Source: Dehalococcoidia bacterium
Lineage (GTDB): Bacteria; Chloroflexota; Dehalococcoidia; GIF9; AB-539-J10
DNA length: 6,813 nucleotides
Direction of reading: 5' to 3'
Assembly: GCA_030606385.1 (NCBI GenBank)
Contig: JAUWGN010000056.1
Span: 1 to 6,813, forward strand
Part shown: positions 1 to 5,086 of the stretch, in pieces
Layout of the letters: each line of letters begins with the position of its first letter
Position numbering within the stretch: the stretch's first letter is position 1
Translations under genes and position numbers: made by a program
The notes under the pieces: model-generated
What the model was told of the DNA's origin: nothing
The model's input: only the letters and a program-made list of their open reading frames with translations
Database searches by the model: none

Positions 1-1
1 A

Positions 2-463
2 GAAGTGGTCCAGATAAACACAAGAAATATGCCTGAGAGTTGTAGCCTAATTGCAAGCATGCTCGACCTTGCCTTGAAGAAATTGCCCCTGGAAGACATA
101 GATTTGCTCCTTATTGAGAATGTGGGCAATCTTATCTGCCCTTCTGAGTTTGTTCTGGGAGAGCATAAAAGGGTGGTGGTTTCCAGCCTTCCTGAAGGGG
201 ATGATAAGCCCATTAAATACCCTATGATATTCGCTGATGCTGATGCAGTGGTGATAAATAAAGCTGACCTTTTACCCTACGTTGACTTCGATATTGCTGT
301 TTTTCGCCGTGCTATCGAAGGACTGAATCCAAAAGTCAAACTCTTTGAGCTTTCCTGTAAGACTGGTGCCGGGATAGAAAGCTGGTGCTCCTGGGTGCTA
401 AACGGATTGATGTCATCCCAGGGAAGAGGTAATTCGAAGCGAAAGATTGCTCTTCAGCAATAG
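2..463 (+). CDS. hypB: Hydrogenase nickel-incorporation GTPase HypB, C-terminal part (5' end outside window)
   Basis: HypB is a cytoplasmic GTPase of the SIMIBI class that works with HypA to deliver nickel to the [NiFe]-hydrogenase large subunit. The frame is open to the left edge (GAA GTG GTC CAG...), so the GTG at base 5 is an internal Val and the P-loop half lies outside. Counting that codon as residue 1, visible landmarks are the HypB hallmark ENVGNLICP (38-46), the EGDDKPIKYP block (64-73), the guanine-specificity motif NKAD (85-88) followed by LLPYVDFD, and a G5-like SCKTGAG (117-123). Family members bind metal in the G domain through a Cys-His pair plus a later Cys. Here Cys13 and Cys45 are present, but the His position is Ser14 and three extra residues precede Cys13. 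The gene converges with the hydrogenase operon whose product it probably matures. Family identity is very secure; full activity is less so. Confidence 0.95.
   Translation, partial: EVVQINTRNMPESCSLIASMLDLALKKLPLEDIDLLLIENVGNLICPSEFVLGEHKRVVVSSLPEGDDKPIKYPMIFADADAVVINKADLLPYVDFDIAVFRRAIEGLNPKVKLFELSCKTGAGIESWCSWVLNGLMSSQGRGNSKRKIALQQ
446..461. terminator. Perfect 6-bp hairpin at the hypB 3' end, possible weak terminator
   Basis: ATTGCT-CTTC-AGCAAT forms a perfect six-base-pair stem with a four-base loop, ending on the first base of the hypB stop codon. It could act for either converging transcript. No clear T-run follows on either strand, so it is not a classical intrinsic terminator. It may only be an RNA-stabilising hairpin, or chance. 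Confidence 0.25.
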
Positions 464-513
464 AATAAGTTTAGCAGTTCACCGATATTGAATACCCGGG
501 GACGTTTTACTAT

Positions 514-527
514 GTTGCTAGCGCAAC
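514..527. terminator. Short inverted repeat in the convergent gap between hypB and echF
   Basis: GTTGC-TAGC-GCAAC is a five-base-pair inverted repeat 11 bases beyond the echF stop codon on the minus strand, inside the 75-bp gap between the two convergent genes. The position suits a transcription end, but neither strand shows a following T-run. The call is tentative. No gene was found in this gap. Confidence 0.2.
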
Positions 528-538
528 GCGTATGGGGT

Positions 539-877
539 TTAGGCTTCTATCTTGTAGAGTTCTTCTATTTTTTCGGTGTTAGGAGGGCTATAGTGCTCAT
601 CCTGAGTTATAGCACCTTGAAGGCACGTTTCCACGCATGTACCGCAATAGATGCATCTGAAAGGATAATACTTTATTTGTTTATTCTCTGAATCAACTTC
701 TATGGCTTCAGCAGGACATACTCTGGCACAATCACCGCACAAATCACATTTGTTGGTGTCAAAATAAATCTTGCCTCTGTAGCCAGGGAAAGGTTCCCTT
801 ATATCTTTGAAAGGATAGCGTCTGGTAACTGGCCTAGAGAACAGATTCTTCCAGATTGTCGGAAACATCCACGGCAT
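539..877 (-). CDS. echF: Ech-type hydrogenase ferredoxin-like subunit EchF (NuoI-like), two [4Fe-4S] clusters
   Basis: This is a small polyferredoxin subunit of a group 4 [NiFe]-hydrogenase, homologous to NuoI of complex I. It relays electrons between the soluble donor or acceptor and the small subunit. The 112-residue product carries two cluster motifs: Cys44-x2-Cys47-x2-Cys50-x3-Cys54-Pro, and Cys75-x2-Cys78-x2-Cys81-x3-Cys85, the second without the usual following Pro. The N-terminus (PWMFPTIWKNLFSRPVT) is the basic, amphipathic stretch typical of NuoI/EchF proteins, which lies against the membrane arm. I chose the ATG at 877 because GAGGTGAT sits four bases upstream. A GTG at 886 would add three residues and overlap the echE stop as GTGA, but that Shine-Dalgarno would then lie inside the coding region. 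It is the last gene of the operon. Confidence 0.93.
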   Translation of the reverse strand: MPWMFPTIWKNLFSRPVTRRYPFKDIREPFPGYRGKIYFDTNKCDLCGDCARVCPAEAIEVDSENKQIKYYPFRCIYCGTCVETCLQGAITQDEHYSPPNTEKIEELYKIEA

Positions 878-881
878 ATCT

Positions 882-889
882 ATCACCTC
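882..889 (-). promoter_or_regulatory. Strong ribosome-binding site for echF, overlapping the echE stop codon
   Basis: On the minus strand GAGGTGAT matches eight consecutive bases of the canonical Shine-Dalgarno (complement of the 16S 3' tail) and lies four bases before the ATG at 877. The TGA stop of echE is part of this element, so a ribosome finishing echE ends on the echF initiation site. This decides the echF start in favour of ATG 877 over GTG 886. Confidence 0.7.
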
Positions 890-1962
890 TCAGTGCAAGC
901 AATACAGGGGTCTATGGATAAAGTAATCACAGGAACATCAGCCATCTCACAGCCAGGCAACATCACTAACAAAGTAGGTATGTTGGCAAAGGTTGGCGTC
1001 CTTATTTTCAGTCTCTCCAGATTGTTTGTCCCGTTACCTCTAAAATAGTAAATAAGTTCCCCCCTGGGTTGCTCGGTTCTGGACATTGCTTCGCCTTCGG
1101 GATAGCCATCAACTCTGACCAGTATCTCGCCCTCTGGCATCATTGATAGGGCTTTACGCATAAGCTCGACACACTGATAGACTTCTCTAGCCCTGACTAA
1201 AGTCCGGGCATAGCTATCTCCAGCAGTTTCCACCACCGGCTCAAAGCCCACTTCTTTATAAGCAGCATAACCCGTTTGTCTTATGTCTATAGCAACACCA
1301 CTACCCCGGGAAGTAGGACCGACTGCTCCCAGGAGCTCAGCTTGTTCTTTAGATAACATCCCTTTACCCACAGCACGACGCTTGATAGTCGGATCACGGA
1401 GTAATACAGGCGCAATAGTGCTGTCCAGCATCTCCTTGAAAGCAAGAAGCCTTTTGTCTACTTCTTTAGCCATCTCTTTATCTATATCTCTTCTCACTCC
1501 ACCAATAATGCAGGTGGACTGAATTATTCTATGTCCAGCGGTCATCTCGGAGATATCCAAAATCATCTCCCTGGCTCGCCAAATTTGCATGAACAGACTT
1601 TCAAAACCCATACTGTCAGCGAGAAGCCCCAGCCACAGGAGGTGGCTGTGTGTCCTGGAGAGTTCACTCCAGAAAACACGAAGGAACCTAGCTCTCGGAG
1701 GTACTTCCACACTTGTCATAGCTTCAGCCCCCTCACAGTAAGTTAGGGCATGGATAAAGCTGCAAATACCACATATTCTCTCGCAAATGAACACATTTTG
1801 GCGAAAGTCATTAAGCTCAGCAGCCTTTTCAATGCCGCGATGGATATAACCAATTATGGGCATTACACCCACCACTGTTTCATCCTCCAACTCCAGTTTA
1901 AGCTGGATAGGCTCGGGAAGCACTGGGTGCTGGGGTCCAAAAGGAATTACTGTTCTTGCCAT
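883..1962 (-). CDS. echE: [NiFe]-hydrogenase large subunit, group 4 Ech type (EchE, NuoD-like)
   Basis: This is the catalytic subunit with the Ni-Fe site for H2 <-> 2H+ + 2e-, facing the cytoplasm and related to NuoD of complex I. The 359-residue protein starts with the family signature IPFGPQHPVLPEP (6-18). The N-terminal metal motif is Arg62-x-Cys64-Gly-x-Cys67-x3-His71, and the C-terminal one is Asp351-Pro-Cys353-x2-Cys356-Thr-Glu-Arg359. All four Ni-Fe cysteine ligands are therefore present, which separates it from true complex I NuoD and argues for an active hydrogenase. Other conserved blocks are GPTSRGSGV (215-223) and RGELIYYFRGNG (300-311). The protein ends directly after the second CxxC motif, with no C-terminal peptide to be removed by a maturation protease. 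GGAG seven bases before the ATG supports the start, one base after the preceding stop codon. Confidence 0.96.
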   Translation of the reverse strand: MARTVIPFGPQHPVLPEPIQLKLELEDETVVGVMPIIGYIHRGIEKAAELNDFRQNVFICERICGICSFIHALTYCEGAEAMTSVEVPPRARFLRVFWSELSRTHSHLLWLGLLADSMGFESLFMQIWRAREMILDISEMTAGHRIIQSTCIIGGVRRDIDKEMAKEVDKRLLAFKEMLDSTIAPVLLRDPTIKRRAVGKGMLSKEQAELLGAVGPTSRGSGVAIDIRQTGYAAYKEVGFEPVVETAGDSYARTLVRAREVYQCVELMRKALSMMPEGEILVRVDGYPEGEAMSRTEQPRGELIYYFRGNGTNNLERLKIRTPTFANIPTLLVMLPGCEMADVPVITLSIDPCIACTER

Positions 1963-1963
1963 T

Positions 1964-3796
1964 TCATTGCTCCAAATCGCATCGCCAGCATCGCTGGCCC
2001 TCGGCTATAGCCATTTCCTCGGTTAATCCAAGCTCCACTTCATCAAATTTCCCTAGTCTCTCCTCAAGGGGGAGACAAGGCATCTCAGCGCGTTTTTTCT
2101 CTACGGAGACTGTCACACTTCCATCTACTATTGAAACTTCTACCTCTCTTTTCTCTTGCCATCTTTCCAGGAAAGTATGGCGAGAAGTAGGTTCCTTTAC
2201 CTTTATTTCCTCCACGGGCAAAACACCTTTGCCACCCAGGTATTTATCTATGGATATAGCTGCCTTCTTCGCAGCTCCAACTGCTTCCACTACGGAGGCT
2301 GGTCCAGTAACTGCATCTCCAGCAGCGAAGCTGCCTTCTTTGGAGGTAGCGAAAGTGTCCCCCTCTGCCACTATGACATTTCCAAATCTCCCAATTTCAA
2401 TATTAAACTGCTCGGGGACGGCGGGCGTCTGCCCAATAGCAGCGATAATTGAATCGACACCTACCTTGAACTCGCTACCCTCTATCGGCTCAGGTCGAGG
2501 CCTACCGCTGGCGTCTGGGGCTCCAAGCTTCATACGAATATTTTCCAATGTGACTGCACCATTCTCGCTGAATATTTTCTTCGGTGCCGCCAGAAATTCT
2601 ATCTTCACCCCTTCCTTGATTGCTTCCTCCACTTCCTCGGCATCAGCGGGCATCTCAGCTCTGGTACGGCGATACAATATGGTAACCTCTTTAGAGCCTA
2701 AACGCAGAGCAGTGCGGGCAGAATCGATGGCGGCATTACCGCCACCGATCACCATCACCCGGTCACCTAATTTAACCATCTTGCCGAAAGCCACGTCTCT
2801 CAGGAAATCAATGCATTCCATTACTTTCGGATGCTCTTCCCCCTCAACTCCCAGCTTCATTCCCTGGTGAGCACCTGTGGCAACAAGAACTGCCTGGTAA
2901 CCATCCTTGAATAGGGTGTCTAAAGACTCCACTTTGGTATTAGTCTTTATTTCCACGCCCAAATTCTTAACCATGTTGATTTCGTCATCTAAAATCTTTC
3001 TGGGGAGCCGATATGATGGGATTCCTACACGCATCATCCCTCCAGCTTGTGGTAGGGATTCGAATATGGTAACTCCATGCCCCATCTTGGCAAGGTAGTA
3101 AGCTGCAGCAAGTCCTGCCGGGCCAGAGCCAATAATAGCGACACGCTTGCCTGTTTGTTTGGCAGTTGCCTTTTCTCCATAACTTGCATGGTCATAAGCG
3201 AACCTCTTCAGCATTCTAATGGCAATAGGCTCTTCTTGCTTAGCCTGGCGACAGTTATCTTCACAAGGGGCAAAACATACCCTCCCTAATATTCCCGGGA
3301 ATGGCATGGATTGCTTTATCGTTGCTAATGACTCGGCGAATTTTCCTTCGCCGATGAGTCGGACATAGCGTGGAATATCAATACCAGCAGGACAAGCCTC
3401 GCCGCATCTAACCGGAAGGCGCGCTGGTGGTTTGGGTGCATAGGGAACAGGCTTAAGAAGAGCAGACTCAGGACTTTCCTTGGAGCGGAGAAATCTCTTT
3501 TGGTAATCCAGAGCGATGCCGCTTATCTGGACATTAAAGTTCTCCTGTATTTCATTTTCAATCAAGGCAGCACAAAGGTACATACTGGATATGCTGGGCA
3601 GAGTCTCTTCTTTAGCGATCTTGACTCTGATGTGTGTTAAAGGCTCTGGGCTTTCCTGAGGCTCAAAGTGGTAAATAAGTTCAAATTTATCCCCCAGGTC
3701 AACGCAACTGGTGGTGCCAAACCTGGCTTTTTCAGCCAGCATTTTCTGCACTGCTGGAATAAAATCAGCCTTTTCTACTAAAATTTCATTTTCCAT
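1964..3796 (-). CDS. Fusion of EchD/NuoC-like hydrogenase subunit with a GltD/NfnB-like FAD-dependent NAD(P)H oxidoreductase
   Basis: The 610-residue protein has two parts. Residues 1 to about 115 resemble the 30-kDa NuoC/EchD subunit: FELIYHFE (38-45), LTHIRVKI (53-60), LPSISSMY (66-73) and the IENEIQENFNVQISGI segment that corresponds to the NuoC E-RE-YDMFGI block. A Pro-rich linker (116-128) leads to a GltD-like oxidoreductase. This has an iron-sulfur region with Cys131, Cys135-Pro, Cys174, Cys178 and Cys182; an FAD-binding GSGPAG (223-228); VATGAHQG (305-312); a nucleotide-binding GGGNAA (351-356) with Tyr-Arg-Arg at 375-377, typical of NADPH-using relatives; and AAGD (491-494) for FAD. 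A tail ends in RCWRCD (602-607). There is no Met between residues 72 and 164, so separate translation of the second half is unlikely. It sits exactly where echD belongs and overlaps echC by 11 bp. Role inferred: electron exchange between NAD(P)H and the hydrogenase. No characterised homologue is known to me. Confidence 0.9.
   Translation of the reverse strand: MENEILVEKADFIPAVQKMLAEKARFGTTSCVDLGDKFELIYHFEPQESPEPLTHIRVKIAKEETLPSISSMYLCAALIENEIQENFNVQISGIALDYQKRFLRSKESPESALLKPVPYAPKPPARLPVRCGEACPAGIDIPRYVRLIGEGKFAESLATIKQSMPFPGILGRVCFAPCEDNCRQAKQEEPIAIRMLKRFAYDHASYGEKATAKQTGKRVAIIGSGPAGLAAAYYLAKMGHGVTIFESLPQAGGMMRVGIPSYRLPRKILDDEINMVKNLGVEIKTNTKVESLDTLFKDGYQAVLVATGAHQGMKLGVEGEEHPKVMECIDFLRDVAFGKMVKLGDRVMVIGGGNAAIDSARTALRLGSKEVTILYRRTRAEMPADAEEVEEAIKEGVKIEFLAAPKKIFSENGAVTLENIRMKLGAPDASGRPRPEPIEGSEFKVGVDSIIAAIGQTPAVPEQFNIEIGRFGNVIVAEGDTFATSKEGSFAAGDAVTGPASVVEAVGAAKKAAISIDKYLGGKGVLPVEEIKVKEPTSRHTFLERWQEKREVEVSIVDGSVTVSVEKKRAEMPCLPLEERLGKFDEVELGLTEEMAIAEGQRCWRCDLEQ
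1970..1973 (-). promoter_or_regulatory. Ribosome-binding site of echE
   Basis: GGAG on the minus strand lies seven bases before the echE ATG at 1962 and within the last codons of the upstream fusion gene (Leu-Glu-Gln-stop). It supports the chosen start and translational coupling of the two genes. Confidence 0.55.
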
Positions 3797-4220
3797 ATGC
3801 TTTAAGCTTCCCTAGCGCTAATACTACTGCATCAATGATGGCTTCAGGCCTGGCAGCGCAACCGGGAACATAGACATCTACGGGTATGACTTTGTCTATG
3901 CCACCCAGAACATTGGGACAGTTATGGAATACACCGCCGGTGCAGCCACAAGTTCCCACCACTATTACCCCCTTGGGATCACGCATCTGCTGGTAGAGAT
4001 TACGCAGTACTCTATAATTGCGGTGGTTTGCAGGACCCGTGACCAGAAGCACGTCAGCATGTTTGGGATTGCCCATATTGACAATGCCAAACCTTTCTAT
4101 ATCGTAAAGGGGAGTAAGGGCGGCAAGTATCTCTATGTCGCAGCCATTGCAGCTACCGCAATCAAAATGTAGCAGCCAGGGTGATTTCATTCGTGACGTG
4201 CTTAGAATTCCCATTTTCAC
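3786..4220 (-). CDS. echC: [NiFe]-hydrogenase small subunit, group 4 Ech type (EchC, NuoB-like)
   Basis: This short small subunit holds the proximal [4Fe-4S] cluster that takes electrons to or from the Ni-Fe site, and is homologous to NuoB. The 144-residue protein has the hallmark SCNGCDIEILAALTP (23-37) with Cys24 and Cys27, GTCGCTGGVF (89-98) with Cys91, and VDVYVPGC (114-121) with Cys121. The spacings match the four cluster ligands of the family. Additional cysteines at 21, 93 and 101 are not obvious ligands. The block after Cys121 reads AARPEAI where PPRPEA is usual. It has no twin-arginine signal or distal-cluster domain, as expected for group 4. The GTG start at 4220 overlaps the echB stop as GTGA. 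An ATG two codons on (4214), with GGA seven bases upstream, is equally plausible. Its 3' end overlaps the next gene by 11 bp. Confidence 0.95.
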   Translation of the reverse strand: MKMGILSTSRMKSPWLLHFDCGSCNGCDIEILAALTPLYDIERFGIVNMGNPKHADVLLVTGPANHRNYRVLRNLYQQMRDPKGVIVVGTCGCTGGVFHNCPNVLGGIDKVIPVDVYVPGCAARPEAIIDAVVLALGKLKAYGK

Positions 4221-5086
4221 ATCCAGCCTAAGTTAATAAATAATATATTTGAACCTATTAGACTTATACCTGCGACCCAGGTAAATCTCAGCATCCAGGA
4301 CCAGGTGAGACGAGCACTGATATTGTCTACAATTAGTATGATGAACCAGCTCCCTAAAGCTATTATGATGGATAGCCACCACAAGCTACCTACCACCCAG
4401 AAAAGCCCCAGGATAGATAGGAGTAAGACCATCTCGTACCAATGCGCAATCTCTATCAGGGCCAGATAAGGGCCTGCGTATTCCGTAACCAACCCTCTAA
4501 CCAGCTCCTGATGGGCATGCTCCGAGCTAGAGATGTCAAAAGGAGATTTCCTCATAACTATAGCCAAAACAATAAGCAGGGCAATGAAACTTAGCCACAA
4601 ATGGGGAAGAAGTGGTTGTCCAGATTCAAATATAGTGGCAATCCGAAAGGATTGTAACTTTAAGGCTATGGGTACTACTGCCAGAAGCAAAATTGGCTCG
4701 TAAGCCAGAAACTGTAACAGTTCTCGGTGACCTCCGAGCTGGCTATAAGGCGACTTTACGCTTAAAGCCCCGATGGCAAGAAAAATGCAGCCCAAAAACA
4801 GGATGAAGAGCACTACCAGCAGATCCTGCCTCAGGGCGAAAAATACTACAGCAGTGACGATCAAGGTGAGATAGGCATAGCCGAAAACAAGCTGAGCCTT
4901 ACCGGCAACACATCGTTCCTTGCCAAAAAGCTTGATTACGTCATAGAAGGGCTGCATTATCGGCGGCCCAATCCTTCCTTGCATATGGGCAGTCAACTTG
5001 CGGTCAATGCCCCTGAGCAACCCCCCTATCAAGGGGGCCACTATAACTGCAATTACAGCACTGCCAATTAACCAACCTGTGCTCAT
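4217..5086 (-). CDS. echB: Ech-type hydrogenase membrane anchor subunit EchB (NuoH-like)
   Basis: This integral membrane subunit links the hydrogenase arm to the ion-pumping membrane arm, as NuoH does in complex I. The 289-residue protein is strongly hydrophobic, with about eight likely transmembrane segments. Family motifs are visible: GRIGPPIMQPFYDVIKLFGKE (37-57) in the first cytoplasmic loop, GGHRELLQFLAYEP (118-131), and RKSPFDISSSEHAHQELVRG (179-198) followed by TEYAGPYLALIEIAHWYE. These acidic and basic loop residues (Glu122, Glu130, Glu189, Glu194, Glu202) correspond to the conserved charged residues near the quinone and E-channel region of NuoH. The product is slightly shorter than bacterial NuoH, as usual for Ech. 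The ATG start overlaps the echA stop as ATGA, so translation is probably coupled. Confidence 0.95.
   Translation of the reverse strand: MSTGWLIGSAVIAVIVAPLIGGLLRGIDRKLTAHMQGRIGPPIMQPFYDVIKLFGKERCVAGKAQLVFGYAYLTLIVTAVVFFALRQDLLVVLFILFLGCIFLAIGALSVKSPYSQLGGHRELLQFLAYEPILLLAVVPIALKLQSFRIATIFESGQPLLPHLWLSFIALLIVLAIVMRKSPFDISSSEHAHQELVRGLVTEYAGPYLALIEIAHWYEMVLLLSILGLFWVVGSLWWLSIIIALGSWFIILIVDNISARLTWSWMLRFTWVAGISLIGSNILFINLGWM

Noticed and set aside
488..691. Plus-strand open frame covering the convergent gap and the 3' end of echF
   Set aside because: It has no ribosome-binding site, runs antisense to the second ferredoxin cluster motif of echF, and its product is unremarkable.
1956..2870. Long plus-strand open frame of 304 codons opposite the fusion gene
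   Set aside because: The translation is Ser-, Thr- and Pro-rich low-complexity with no recognisable motif, and it lies wholly antisense to well-conserved FAD/NAD(P)H-binding motifs, so it is a codon-bias shadow.
1964..3796. A stand-alone glutamate synthase small subunit gene
   Set aside because: No glutamate synthase large-subunit gene is nearby, the frame begins with a NuoC-like domain, and the gene is embedded in the hydrogenase operon with overlapping ends.
883..5086. Respiratory complex I (nuo) rather than a hydrogenase
   Set aside because: The NuoD-like protein has both CxxC Ni-Fe motifs and the small subunit and gene order are of Ech type; there is no nuoE, nuoF, nuoG, nuoJ or nuoK between the genes.
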